A stretch of 64,000 nt of DNA from Heliopora coerulea (Eukaryota > Cnidaria > Anthozoa > Scleralcyonacea > Helioporidae). Positions 9,897-21,445 of the stretch are shown piece by piece. Position numbers and translations under genes: made by a program. The notes beneath the pieces were generated by a model. That model worked only from the letters and a program-made list of their open reading frames with translations. It was not told the origin of the DNA and ran no database searches. The stretch lies in contig JASJOG010000564.1 in the NCBI GenBank assembly GCA_030142905.1, positions 47,667-111,666 of the forward strand, written 5' to 3'. The first letter of the stretch is position 1. Each line of letters starts with the position of its first letter.

Positions 9897-12679
9897 TCAG
9901 TGAAGATTTGAATCCTTCTGTAGAGTTTGTTCACAATCTATATTGTTGTTGTCACATTCAGAACTGTCTTTAAATTCAACCAATGTTGGATCTTCCTCTA
10001 AAATATCAATACTAGTTTCCAACCATTCACTTGATGCAGTGTTGCAACAACCATCTTCCAGTACTTTATTCCCATATCCTGCTGCAGGTTCAGGCTCTGA
10101 TGCAACATTGCCAAGTTGTGCTAAAACTGACATACCTCCAATGTATTGAGCCAGATCATTAATGCTGTTTCCTTTTTTTTGGTGGAGTGAAGTGGCTGAA
10201 CATCCAGGCTGCTCCAGCTGCCTAAATAATTCAACTCGAAGAAGCCACTCACTCCAGTAATGCTGGCAAGTGTCAGTTTGCATCCAAATTGTATCTGCTG
10301 GACTGCCATCACTATAGGCTAAAACAAGTAAGCCAGAACAGACCTGTGAAAATAAATACACAAAGTTGGGTTTAATAGAACTGTCTGATGTCTGTGTACC
10401 ATGCATTAAGTCTTGCACAGTGCAATAATATTTGATGTAATGCACATGATAAATCCATCCCAATGTACAAGTTTGTCTAGGATAAAACATGATGTGAAGA
10501 ATTAACATCATCATGGAACTTTTTTTGTCTCATTTTAGTGTCATCTTGAAACTCATGTGTAAAGATGATATTAAAACTAAACAAAAAAAATAAGTATGGT
10601 AATAGTTTTGCTCTATTTCAGGATCAGACTACATACCATAAAGCTTGGAAAGAAAAGGCTTGCTATGAGTTATATAGTATATATACATAGTATAAATGTA
10701 TATACATATTGATTTAAAATACCTTTGATTTAAAAAAAAAATGTAACAGTAAGGATGGATAATCATGGTATCAAATGATATCTTTGTTTTCTTTTTCAAA
10801 AGCCAGTGTGCCCCATAACTCAAATGTGCTTCCTATGCACCTGCTGGGAAATTTTTAGATGAGTGAACACCTTTTAGAAGACTACCTGAATAGGAGAATA
10901 GTTGTGATCAAAATTTACTGCACCAGCATATGCCACAATTTGATGAGGATAGGAGAAGCAATCTTTAAGTGTGGTGCGCTTTTTTCCTGAGGTTTTCCAG
11001 TCAATTACACAAAGTTTGCCCTGATAGTAGACCAGGCCATCTAATGTGCCAGCGTATTGTAATTGTGGGTGGACAACGGCACTTTCCAGTGCAATAACAT
11101 GATCAATTTTGGACAGAACATGTTCTATGCTCTTCCAGTGGCCTTTGTTTGGTTCCAGTAGTCCAGGTTCATTGCCAGTAGACAGATACTGATTGATGGC
11201 CTAAAAAAAATAGAAATTCCTAATACAATAATCTGAGCTAAGGTGGCAGATACATATAAGAGACATACCTGTATGCCAATATGGGAAAACTAACCACCAA
11301 ATTATGTTAAACCCAAAGCTGTAGGGGCCATGTAATATCAAACTGGGCCAGCTTCATGCTATTAAATTGTTCTTATATATACCAGATAACCCTATCAGTT
11401 ACTGAAGCTGTTCTTCCTCATGGGTCCAGTGTTATTACAGGAAGAAACTAGAGTGCCTGGGCAAAACCTGGAATGCTTGGTCGAGTGGAACTGGACGACA
11501 CTCTTCTCACATATGACCAAGGTAACTTTAATCAGATAACTGCATGGACCTGGAATCAAACCTTACTCACAGAGGTGGAAGACAAATGCACTGACAACCA
11601 CTGTTTCGCCATAATTAGATAAACTTTGATACTCAGTGCATTAGTACACTGTATGTAGCAAAAAGCAGTAAAAAAGATTCAAGTAAAATTCTGTTCCTGA
11701 ACTACACTGCAGAATTATGAATATGTTCGAGGTGTCATACCTTATGGAATGTCATACCATGACTTCTTATGTTAGCCACCTTTTCCTCATATCCAGTCTT
11801 ACCCAAGTTCAAAATCTGTTTCCGCTTCCAGTTGAACAGAGCAAAGAGGTCAGATTTGGGTCTAGTTGCATCCAGAATGGCAGTCACACTAGGAAGATTG
11901 CCTGCATAAATTCTCCCTCTGTTTTCATGGTTTTGGGCTGCTAATTTCACACTTAATGGGGGCTTAATTTCAGCACTCAATTCTGTTGCACTGCACTTCC
12001 TGTCAGGATTTGTGAAAGCTATGTGCGAAATGTCTAAACCAATTTTGATACAAGCAAACTTATTTAGAAGTGACAGCTTTGGGTTGAATGAAGCCTAAAA
12101 AATGAAATAAACTACAAACTAGAATCTTGATTACCTGTATACTTAATGGTGTATAACCTCAGATAATACATATGACAATAGATGTATGTATGCATATTAT
12201 ACTATATATATAGTGTATATGTATGTTGACTTTGTATGTTATTATGGATTTGGATGGGATGTATTATATATTACATATTATGGATATTGTATCCATGTGT
12301 GTATGTAGGTATCTATATATGTATGTATGGATGAGCGTATCTGTTAATGCATAATAAGCAACTATACATGTGTGAAAGAATTTGTTTAAGTAAAATGAAA
12401 CAATTGATGCAATGCATTAACTCAATAAAATGGTCACATTTAAACGTACAAATTATTCCCAAGTTTCAAAGGCTTCTCCAGCCTTTAAAACTTGGGAACT
12501 TGAAACTTCGTACTTCAATGTACACTGTACGTAAAGCACTCGGATGACATGTACATGTTCTTAAATGTTAATGAATAAAATTTATTAATATTTAACATTT
12601 ATTATATTTATTAAAATAGCACTCCTACCTTATGTCTTCCTTGTGAAAGAAATGGTTGAAAAGAAAGAAGAACTTTCAT
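9897..12679 (-). CDS. MGME1: MGME1-like mitochondrial genome maintenance exonuclease
   Basis: Four minus-strand exons join in frame to 388 residues: 12679-12629, 12094-11741, 11200-10886 and 10343-9897, all phase 0 with GT-AG borders. The ATG at 12679 follows an in-frame TAG directly and starts a basic, hydroxylated N terminus lacking acidic residues, consistent with a mitochondrial presequence. The PD-(D/E)XK core is intact: D189 in GTLDG, D202 and K204 in the IDWKTS motif, and Q222 in the YPHQIVAY helix. The flanking motifs PSVTAIL, GMTFHKAI and QYWSEWLLR-type segments also match the family. MGME1 is a metal-dependent single-strand DNA exonuclease that processes flaps and 5' ends during mtDNA replication. 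Family members are about 340 residues; here about 104 residues (285-388), acidic toward the end, follow the conserved core without recognisable homology. It is head-to-head with OSCP1. Confidence 0.92.
11365..11612 (-). mobile_element. tRNA-derived SINE (family 2), reverse copy
   Basis: The reverse complement aligns over most of its length with 16419-16710. It has a head with a B-box-like GGTTTGATTCC, then shared body motifs such as TGCAGTTATCTGATTAAAG, GAGAAGAGTGT and AACACTGGACCCATGAGGA. The body lacks an internal segment of about 30 bases present in the other copy. It sits in the intron between MGME1 exons 2 and 3. Confidence 0.75.
12165..12335. repeat. TATG/TA-rich degenerate microsatellite
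   Basis: Imperfect runs of ATGTATGT, TATATA and related short words fill much of intron 1 of the MGME1-like gene. No coding or RNA feature is seen. Confidence 0.7.
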
Positions 12680-13053
12680 CTACTTTAGCATTTTCTGGCG
12701 TTGTAGTTTCTAAAAGTTGGACTAAAGACGTACAACAAGTCGCGATGTAAACAACCGCATCAACGTGAACTCTGGGACTACAACGTGCATCATTGGATAC
12801 GAAAGACACTTGGGGATACCTCAACTTTAAACGGGATACTTGTGGTCAGTGTGTTGTCTGGAAAGTTTCTAACCAGTTGTCAAACTAAGCGAACGGTTTT
12901 TTCAGAATGGATTAATCCTTTTGCACTGGAAACATCTGCAAAGTCTTTTTATCACTTATATTGCTTTGTTAGCGAGGCGACCGTGGTTGGGGTCGCCTCT
13001 TGATACGGCTTCATAGATTGAGAGGTTATTGATTCATCGAATATTCAGCAATT
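12680..13053. promoter_or_regulatory. Candidate bidirectional promoter between MGME1 and OSCP1
   Basis: The two start codons point away from each other across 374 bp. The interval has more CpG than the introns, an inverted CCAAT (ATTGG) near 12791, a GGTTGGGGTCGCC segment near 12985 and no clear TATA box, as is typical of broad bidirectional promoters. Both 5' UTRs must lie inside it. Shared regulation is inference. Confidence 0.55.
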
Positions 13054-16000
13054 ATGTCGAACAAGACTCTACCCATACTTTTCCTAAATCTTGGTGGAGA
13101 GATGCTGTATATTTTGGATCAACGACTGAGAGCACAATCCATTCCTCAAGAGAAATCACGGAAAGGTAAGGACTTCGAAATAAAGTTGTTGCATGGAGAT
13201 AAAGTTGTGTGTGTTGTGTTACCGTACATTTGTCGTTGTACAAAACTGTCCCATCTTTGAACAAGTCTTGGGCAGTTTGGACCTGTAATCTAATTTAAGC
13301 TGCTCGGCCGAGACTTAAAACACCTACACTATCTCGTGAACGTTTAGTTACAGTATTTCTAAGTATTATTCATCGAAGTTCAGCTAGTTTTGGAAAGTAA
13401 ATCATTGTCGGTGTTTTTGATACTAATTACTTTTATTCGTTTTGGCCTGCAGCTGTCCAAATATCCATGAGTGATCACCCTTTTATGTCTGTTTGTTTAA
13501 CCAACGGTAATCTGTTTTCACTAAAGTTCATCTTAAGCGTTTGACAGCGTTAAATTTATTGTGGCTTTGTGTGGGAAGCGTAATTTGTTGGGCATGATAA
13601 AGGGAATAAGTGGTGAATGTTTTAGTACGATGTGGCGTTAATCCTCTTGTCCATTCTCAATGACAGCAACTAGTTCAGTGCTTCCCCACCTTCTTACACC
13701 TTCTGTGGGCCCCGCTATTATTTATACAGTAACTCACCGACATTCACATGTTAAAGATGTCGCTCAGGTGATGGACACCTCAAGTTGGACTGTTTTCCAA
13801 AATCTTCTCATACTGCAGCACACTGACGTAACACTCACTCAGACTTTTACCTTAATGAGACGTTCCTCAGTAGCATGCTGTCTCAACTTGTAATGTTCCC
13901 CAAATCTTCTCTCATGACTGTAATACACAGACCTTCAATGCTCTGGGTGTTGATGACTCTCATTTCTGTTCACCCTTAGAAACCAGTGGCTCATCCTTGT
14001 GATGAGTAAAGTTAACTGACATTAGCCAGAGTAGAATACTCTAGTGCACCCTTTCCCCTTCAAGAGTTAATCTTCAAATGTTCTCATATTATTTTAATGC
14101 TCAACCATTCACCTAAATAAAACTAAACCAAAGGCTACAGTATCTTAACTTGTTGTTTGCTAAGCCTTATTACACCAAATAACACTAACTAGACTTCTAC
14201 CTGCATTGTCTACTTCTTTGGTGAACCGTACAGTCTTTCTTATCTTCACTTCTCTTACTTTTCTAGTACTCCATGATATTATTGGCAGTATGTTTAATAA
14301 AAGATTTATGGAAGAACTGTTTAAGCCTCAAGATGCTTACTCAAAGAAGGCCATGAGAACAGTATTTGATCGTTTAGCCCATGCTTCCATAATGAGACTC
14401 AACTCTGCAAGTATGGATAAGGTAATTGAGATTGAGATCATTAAGAAAAGTTATTAGGCACTGGAGTTATTAATTTTTTGTAATATTACCAGTGAGGCAG
14501 AATAAAGTATTTTGTCCCAGATACAGTTAAGGGAACACACTTGGTATTTGGTTCAGGGGACTGGTCACTTAACTATGCTGTAAATGATCACCAGTTCTGC
14601 CATGTTATAGAAATAAAGAAGAGTCTACAGAGTAATAGTACACAGCCTCATGTGTTAATGGTTTTCTGTGATAATTTATCAAACACTTAGTGTTCAAACA
14701 ACTTTTGATAAAGTATCATGGAAAACCATTAACATGTTTTCAGACATTTAAAACTCCTGAAAAACACTCATTTCTGCCTCATTTTTTGTTACACTTTTCC
14801 CCCATTTCTGAACTTCATTTTATATTTCTGTAAAATGATATTTATTGGCTGGCTATGCCTTACTTTTGAATCATTACATTTAGCTGTATGACTTGATGAC
14901 AATGGCACTGAAATATCAGGTACAGTGATTTACTGCATGAGTAATAACTTGCTCCCAAAATGTCAGTTCTTTACTTGTCTTTTGTAATGGTTCTATTATT
15001 TAGAATTTTGTGTATGATTTTACTTACAGTTCTTATTACAGCAAAATTCAAAGCTAATCTGTCAAAGCCCTATTTCATTAAATTGCATAATATTATGTGA
15101 CTTCTCTGTAGCAGGTTTAACCACTACACTTAATACTGTATTTAATCCTTGAAATTGAAAAATCCTTTAATAATCCAATTTGATCTTTGCTGAGTTCTAC
15201 AAGGGGAATAAGGGAGATTATCAGAAACCTTGATGGATGCTGAAGGGGGCTCAAACAATGCATTAACTCACTGAAAAATCTTCCTGGACTGCTCAAAGAT
15301 CAATAGAACATTCTTGCAGGAATTCATGTGGAAGATGTAATGCATCATCTAGTCAACTTTTCTTTCCTTATCTGCAGGTTTCATTAAGCATGAGCCCTCG
15401 TGATATTCTCTTGGTAACTTTGAATCATGTGGATGCTGTCAGAAAATTTGTAGAAGGCAATGATAATGTGATGGAACAAGTGAACAACGTCTACAAACTG
15501 TTGTATCAGGTAAGTACTGCAAACCATGACCAGAGGACAATTTGAAAAAGTAACAGATAAAACACAGACCAAAAAATGTTATCTTGTGACTTGATATTCA
15601 AGTTATAACAAGAAACAGACAAATTGGAAACGGTGATATTTCAGCTCTATTTCCAAGTCATCATCAGACCAAGTGAAAGAAAGAGCCGAAATATTACTGT
15701 TTTCAACTTGTCTGTTTCCTGTTCAAACTTGAATATCAAGTCACAAGATGACATTTTTTTAGGTAATTACCTGCTTTTAGTTTTAATAAAAATTGAAAAG
15801 ATTTTTCTCTCCATTATTAAGTTAATGAATACAGCAAATAATGTCAACTGTCTGCAACCTAAAATCCTTCATATGAGACACTTTACTCTGACATGTAAGA
15901 AACAAAATTTCTTAAAAATTATGCAGTGTTTTTAAGCATAACCTTAGAACTATTCAGAAATGCATATTGTGTTGACAATATACAGTAGCCTGATGCAGTT

Positions 16001-19000
16001 GTCCATTTATTTAATCTTCTAGAATTACGCTTCTCTTAGTATATCACAGTTCCAGCTAATTAGACAATCACTTCTGGCCTTTCTACAAGACCTTCACATC
16101 AGGGTATGAATCACAGAATTTTATACAACTCATGTAATTCCTGCATGTTTAGTTCACCAAGTGTGAGATTCAGATGGAAGCCAGATAACAGGCCAATCAA
16201 AATATTAATAACAGCTTCAACATCAACAAGTCTGATGTATTAATTTTGATGAATTGAAATGGTGATCACATTGGTTGTCCGTGAACAAAAGAATCTCATT
16301 GGTTGATATTGTATGTAACCTTGAGTACACCTGCTATATCTTTGTCATTTGAATGTCAAAGGATTGAAGCAACTTGGCAGTATAAACATCCCTCACTCTC
16401 CTGTTTTAATTTGCTATAAGGGGTGATGGTTACACAGTGGTAGTCCACATGTCTCTCACCACTGTGACCAGGGTCTGATTCTAGCTCTGTGCAGTTATCT
16501 GATTAAAGTTACCTTGGTCTCATGTGAGAAGAGTGTTGTCCAGTTTGACTGCACCAAACATTGCAGGTTTTCTCCAGGTGGTCTGGTTTCCTCCTGTAGT
16601 AACACTGGACCCATGAGGAGTGGCCCTTACTGGACCTCAAGGGAGAACAGCTTGGGTAGCTGATCAGGTTATCCAGTACAAATAAAGATGCTTTACTTCA
16701 CTTCACTTTACTGATGTGTTTAACTTGTTAAGGGGCAAGGCTCATCCTGTTGATGAGTAAAATTGTCTGGCATTAGCCACAGTAGAATTATTGAGGGTAC
16801 CCTTGCCCCTTAATGGGTTAATATAATCAGTGATTATTGAGACATCTTATTACCATTGGCAAATCATTTGAATTTGGTGTAATTATATTTTCTATCGTTT
16901 AGGTTTCAATATTTCTAAAAGACAAAGTGCAGAATACTAATGGAAAGTTTGTTTTGTCAATTGATGGAGCGGTTCCATGGGGTACCGAAGTACCAGGACT
17001 CATAAGGTATTAATGATGAAGGCTTGTGGGATTGACTACCATAATTCTCAAGCCATTAAGAAAATGAAACGCTGGGTTTTGCCGTAGGGCAACAAATACT
17101 GCAATGTTTTTTGTCTGAAGTGCTGTATGACTCTTTTAAACAAACCAGTCTTTAAATTATCTTTTGTACTTTTGAGATTTGCTGGTCCATTTTGCTTTTT
17201 TTATCCTGCTAGATATTTTGATGAGAATGGCAAAGTTTGCAGGACAAACGGATTTGACAGTGGATGCAAACATCATTTATCAGACAAGCAAGGCTCCTTT
17301 GAACTGTTTGGTGATCGAGTGGTAACTTTAGGAACAAATATGTACGAAAACTTTAAACATATATAAGTAATAAGATGAGTAGATGGAAATTAGTTCATGT
17401 AGTTAAATTATACTTCCTTCTTACATTCTTTCATTACTTTCTTCCAAACTTCGATCGGACTTTTCTTTCTTCCTTCCCTCCAATGGTCCTTCCTTTCAAA
17501 ACTCATTCCTTTTTTGTTTTTATCCGTTTCTTTCTTTATTCCTTCACTCCCTACAAGCACTCAAATATCCCAATTGCTCACTTCAAGGTACACAGTTGCT
17601 CGCCCGGTGGAAACATCTTCCAAAACCACCAATCAAGAATCAAATAAATCAGGATCAATGACAACTCTCACTGAAGCTGTAAGTATGGTGTAGGTGTTTT
17701 TTTCCAAAAATACTAAATTATAACTTTTAAAATAGTTTTAAGTAATCTCATTTTTCATGCGGAAGTAAGTGTTTATTGTCGTCGTTGGTGGAAAATTAAT
17801 CTCAGAAACTCGGACACTTGGTCCTGTTACCCTTTCCTGATACCATGATGAAACATTACCAAAAGTTAAACCAACGGTTAACTCGATATATTGTTTGTTT
17901 GAGAAGACATATTTAACACCTTTGAGAGTGTTTGCCCCTTTGACCAAACATCACTAAGAACGTTTATACAAAACTCGGCTTCGCGTCGTTTTTACAATAA
18001 CTTATCTGTCATGTTTGACCTCGTGGCAAACGTTCTCTATCATGTTCAATGTTTTACGTATCACCAATTTTTTCATTCTCATTTTTATGGAAAAAGGAAT
18101 CGACCGAAAATCCAAACCCAATGGCGAAAGCTGAGTTAAATCTTCTTGCTCATCTGATGGGAAACTCAGATCAGGTCACTGAAAAAGGTATGAGCTCGAC
18201 TTGGTGAACATAGTTTTCTCTTTGCGGTCTTCATGCTTTAAGTTATTATGCATTCGTGGATACACGCAATGTTGCAGCGTCTACAAGACAGCATGAACGA
18301 GGAACAGTCTTCAAATCAGCTGGAAAATATTAGAAGAGCAAGGCTTGAATTAAGCTAGGCTGAATTTTCCGCGCTGATGAAATTTTGTCTTGGTCTTACG
18401 AGTTTTCAAGTGAATATAATTTGAAAAAAAAAAAAAGAAAGTTTTGCCAGCCTACCTTGTGGAAATCAGGTTTTATGGTAAGCGTTAAAGAAAAAAAAAA
18501 AAACGATCAGAATACGAGTTAGGGTTGGGCTTTCGTAAATCGGTTGTTTTCCTCTATGTAAGCTTAATACGCGAGTGTTTAACATGTGGAGGACTTGAAG
18601 TTACTGAATATAATAAAAGGAAGTTCGTCGACGTTTTGTACCCCAGACGGGGATCAAACCCACAAACTTATAATGATCGGTGAGACTCTCTACATAGGTA
18701 GCATAAGTCTCCAACCAATACTTTGGCACCTTATGTAAGTACTTAGTAGCTCATTGGTTAGAGCGTCTCACCAGTCATCAGAAGGTCTCGGATTGTCCCT
18801 AATTCTAACCTTCGCTGTCGACCTGAATGCTCGGTAGCTCAATGGTTAGAGCGTCTCACCAGTTATTATCAGGTCACGGGTTCGATCCCCGTCTTTGACT
18901 CAGAAATCGTTTTTGACTAACTTTGCGTTTTTGACGTAATGTATTTTCTTCCTAGGCCACACATTCCGACTTAATCTTTTTAGTTCAGACGAAGAAGAAC

Positions 19001-20710
19001 AGTAAGTTTATTACTAAACAATGAAATACCCGTAAATACCGAAAAATCCTGACATCTTTAAAAGACAAGAGTTTTGAGATTGCGACGATACTCGGAGGGA
19101 TGTTAATATAGTTTTTGGTTATTTGCTTTATCCTTAATTTTTAAACAGACTGCTGGCACTGCATATTAGGCTTATTACTTTTCACAAATCCTTGTTTGTT
19201 TTGGCTTCCACGTTTCCAAGAATGCTTGTCCCATTTGCACATGAATCTTGATGAAACCATGGGGTAATCTCTGAGAATTTTTGCTGTTCGTTTCAGGCAA
19301 GCTGAAGTCAAAAATGTGAAGCAACAATCAGGAAAAGTCATTACTGTGGACGCCACTAAAGTAAGGACAAAATTTGCAAGACTAAGTGATGCCGTAACCA
19401 AGGCTGGGACCAGTTAACTGTTTAACTAGTTAACCAGTCAAAGAAATTTTGACCAGTCAAAAAAGTTTTGACTGGTTTAACTGGTAAAACAGTCAAAAAA
19501 AAAAAAGAAAAGTCATGTTAAATGATGAAAAAAGTATCGTTCTGAATGGTGAAAGCTAACAATTCGGGTGTGAAGATCGTCAAAATAGCGTTCTATAAAG
19601 GCAAAACCATGATCATGACGTCAGATTTGGAGAACCCTCACCAAAGAGAGAATCTTATAAATGTTTCTTTTAAATTTAACTGAAATATTTGACGTTCTGT
19701 GTTCGATAATTGTTTTTTATCCTTTCTTCTTCATTTTGACTGTTTTAACTGGTTAACTGGTTTTCCTTTGACCAGCTAACCAGTCAAAGGAAAATTTTAA
19801 CTGGTCCAAGCCCTGGCCGTAACAGTTTAGAGATGTTACGAAATACCTCGAGAACTTCTCAAGTAATTCCCAACATTTTGTGGTACAGGTCGAGCATTTC
19901 GCGACATGCTTCGACATATTTACCACAAATTCCAAACACTGATGTAAGAGATTGCAGTAATGTTCTACGTGCCTTGCTAAAATTCGTGTTTTCTCATTTC
20001 ACTTCGTAGGCCAGTCAACGTAATGAGCTAACACAATTGATGAACGAGTTTTCAATCGAAGGATCTTTAAGTAGCGGTATGATAAACTACTTGTTATGTT
20101 GTATCTTTAGGTTATGACTTAACCGCTCGTTAATAGTAGCTCGTTAATAGTAAAACCGCTCGTTAATAGTAGCTTAATCCTTAGGGGATACTGAGGCAAG
20201 CTATGGGCAAGTCGAGGCAATTTCTGAAAGTGATTGATGGGTGTCGGAATGTGCCCTGTTAGCTTTAGAGTATTCTGGGTCATCGCGGCAGTATTTACCC
20301 CAGGAACTTGAGCGTAGCGGCCCGCTATGCCCGCCATGCCCGCCCTTGAGAAAGCATATGTGGAACAATGGCTTTAATCACGATATACTTCTGGCAATTT
20401 TTTTTTTTGCACTCCCGACAGCGAGCCATGGATCGATCTTTTATCCAGTGAACAGCAGATTGTGTCAGAGGACTCTCCAATGCTCTTAATAAGGCAAACA
20501 TGCCCTTAATTAATGAAAGTGTCCTTGTCTGACTTACGTAGGAGTGGTCTTTTTAATTTCTAGGAGAAACGCCGAGCATAAATTGCTCTGGTTAATCTCT
20601 GAATTTACTCAAACAGTGTTTAATTGAAGTAATCTCATGATTACTTGTTTTTACGATTCTTCGTAGGCAGTAGAGGTGATGACTTGCTCGAGTTAATGGA
20701 TTCAACTTGA
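13054..20710 (+). CDS. OSCP1: OSCP1 (organic solute carrier partner 1 / NOR1 family)
   Basis: Thirteen exons join in frame to 383 residues: 13054-13165, 14267-14421, 14884-14919, 15378-15509, 16023-16103, 16903-17006, 17213-17341, 17588-17678, 18097-18187, 18956-19001, 19297-19360, 20010-20076 and 20667-20710. All introns are GT-AG; exon 3 is a 36-nt microexon. The N terminus (TLPILFLNLGGEMLYILDQR) is the family signature. Other recognisable blocks are MFNKRFMEELFKPQ, RLAHASIMRLN, PWGTEVPGLIR, GSFELFGDRV and the acidic C terminus GDDLLELMD. Length equals that of vertebrate OSCP1 (about 380). The family was linked to organic solute uptake in mammalian placenta and testis and is widely conserved in ciliated eukaryotes; its molecular role is unsettled. 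No transmembrane segment is evident. Introns hold many small mobile elements without disturbing the exons. Confidence 0.95.
13990..14070 (+). repeat. Dispersed palindromic repeat (family P), 5'-truncated copy
   Basis: It aligns with 16719-16821 from the CTCATCC...GATGAGTAAA segment through ATTAGCCAGAGTAGAAT to the CCCCTTCAAGAGTTAAT end. The left inverted terminus is missing. It lies in OSCP1 intron 1. Confidence 0.6.
14648..14736. repeat. Foldback (inverted repeat) element
   Basis: Arms of about 34 bases, starting CATGTGTTAATGGTTTTC and ending GAAAACCATTAACATG, pair almost completely around a loop of about 20 bases. It resembles a very short MITE in OSCP1 intron 2 and could form a strong hairpin in the intron. 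Confidence 0.75.
15571..15760. mobile_element. Foldback MITE with long terminal inverted repeats
   Basis: The left arm holds CTTGTGACTTGATATTCAAG and the right arm CTTGAATATCAAGTCACAAG, its exact reverse complement. Pairing continues inward through ACAGACAA/TTGTCTGT and GATATTTC/GAAATATT blocks. The arms span about 75 bases each. It has no coding capacity and lies in OSCP1 intron 4. Confidence 0.75.
16419..16710 (+). mobile_element. tRNA-derived SINE (family 2), forward copy
   Basis: The head carries A-box-like (TGGTTACACAGTGGTAG) and degenerate B-box-like (GGTCTGATTCTAG) segments. A body of about 200 bp shared with 11365-11612 follows, ending in a short CTTCACTTCACTTTA tail. It lies in OSCP1 intron 5, directly before another repeat. 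Confidence 0.75.
16719..16821 (+). repeat. Dispersed palindromic repeat (family P), complete copy
   Basis: Termini TTGTTAAGGGGCAAGG and CCTTGCCCCTTAATGGGTTAA are inverted repeats of each other, enclosing AAAATTGTCTGGCATTAGCC. It is the clearest of the four copies in this window. Confidence 0.7.
18630..18722 (-). mobile_element. tRNA-derived SINE head (family 1 relative), reverse copy
   Basis: On the minus strand it reads TTGGTTGGAGAC-like A-box sequence, GTCTCACCGATCATTA, then a B-box GGGTTTGATCCCCGTCTGGG. It lies in OSCP1 intron 9 beside two forward copies. Confidence 0.6.
18743..18802 (+). mobile_element. tRNA-derived SINE head fragment, forward copy
   Basis: It contains the A-box-like TAGCTCATTGGTTAGAGCG and the shared TCTCACCAGTCATCAGAAGG segment of the 4455 copy, then a decayed B box. 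Confidence 0.6.
18828..18915 (+). mobile_element. tRNA-derived SINE head with intact Pol III boxes
   Basis: A-box-like GGTAGCTCAATGGTTAGAGC and a canonical B-box GGGTTCGATCCCC are both intact, and the D-stem and T-stem can pair. The acceptor ends do not pair and no proper anticodon stem forms, so it is a SINE head and not a tRNA gene. It ends about 40 bp before OSCP1 exon 10. Confidence 0.65.
19399..19815. mobile_element. hAT-type MITE with 8-bp target-site duplication
   Basis: The 417-bp element is bounded by perfect GCCGTAAC copies at 19391-19398 and 19816-19823. Its ends, CAAGGCTGGGACCAGTTAA and (inverted) CAGGGCTTGGACCAGTTAA, match at 17 of 19 positions. Subterminal regions repeat an AACTGGTTAACTGGTT-type motif in both orientations. 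An 8-bp duplication with CAGGG-type ends is characteristic of the hAT superfamily. It has no transposase frame and lies in OSCP1 intron 11. Confidence 0.85.
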
Positions 20711-21040
20711 ACGATATTAGGAAAGTGTACAATTGAACCACTTGAACGTTTCTTCAACACTGAAACTTTAATTTATCATATCTTCTGTACATATCAAAGT
20801 AATATATAATGTTCTTCATGTTGATAGATTAAAAATTAAACTGTGAATACTTTTTGAAACATATTGGTGAAACTTTCTTATCGAAGAGAGTGGCTGAGCG
20901 GAAACATAGGTCGTGGTGAAGGAATAACGACAATGCGGTAATAATGTGATGTAAGAATTCAGACGATCCGTCAAACCACAGTTGCAATACAGAGGAACTA
21001 CTGTGGGAGAACAGACTAGAGGGAATATAGAAGAAATACA
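20711..21040. other. 3' flank of OSCP1
   Basis: AT-rich sequence follows the stop codon. No canonical AATAAA is present close by; the variant AATATA occurs near 20800. No gene is seen. Confidence 0.4.
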
Positions 21041-21330
21041 GTAGCAAGGTAGGATAAGGTAAAGACAGAGAGGAAATACGTTGGTAGGATTAAAGAGCGA
21101 AAAAGGAGGAGTACAGAGAGAAACGGTGATAGTATAAAGTAGAGACAGAGGATCGAGTAGAAATACAACGGGAATACCGATAGCATTAGGGAATATACAA
21201 TCGGAATAGAGAGAAAAACTTTGGGAATGTTGAGGAAATCCAATAGACGTATTAGGGAATACAGAAGAAATGCAAAAACACTTCTAAGGAGATACAGGGA
21301 GAAGACAGGAAATTTGAAGAGGATATGAAG
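21041..21330. repeat. Purine-rich degenerate short-period repeat
   Basis: The plus strand is strongly A/G-biased, with loosely repeated words such as GGGAATA, AGAAATAC, ACAGAGAG and AGGAAATAC at irregular spacing of roughly 15-35 bases. It looks like a decayed minisatellite. Open frames on the opposite strand come only from the composition. Confidence 0.5.
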
Positions 21331-21344
21331 GGATTTTTTTTAGA

Positions 21345-21445
21345 TGTTCTGGTTTCTTTACTTTTCTTCTCCCTTTTCTTTTCTCTTTTCCATTCTTTTA
21401 ATTTGCTTTCCTTTATTTTCTTTTTTGCTTCTGATTTTTTTTTTA
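21345..21445. repeat. Polypyrimidine tract
   Basis: About 100 bases of nearly pure C/T on the plus strand (TTTCTT, CTTTTC words) follow directly after the purine-rich block, giving an abrupt strand-composition switch near 21340. Confidence 0.7.

Noticed and set aside
18828..18915. Functional tRNA gene
   Set aside because: The A and B boxes and T-stem are good, but the acceptor stem does not pair and no anticodon stem forms. The same head recurs in SINE copies.
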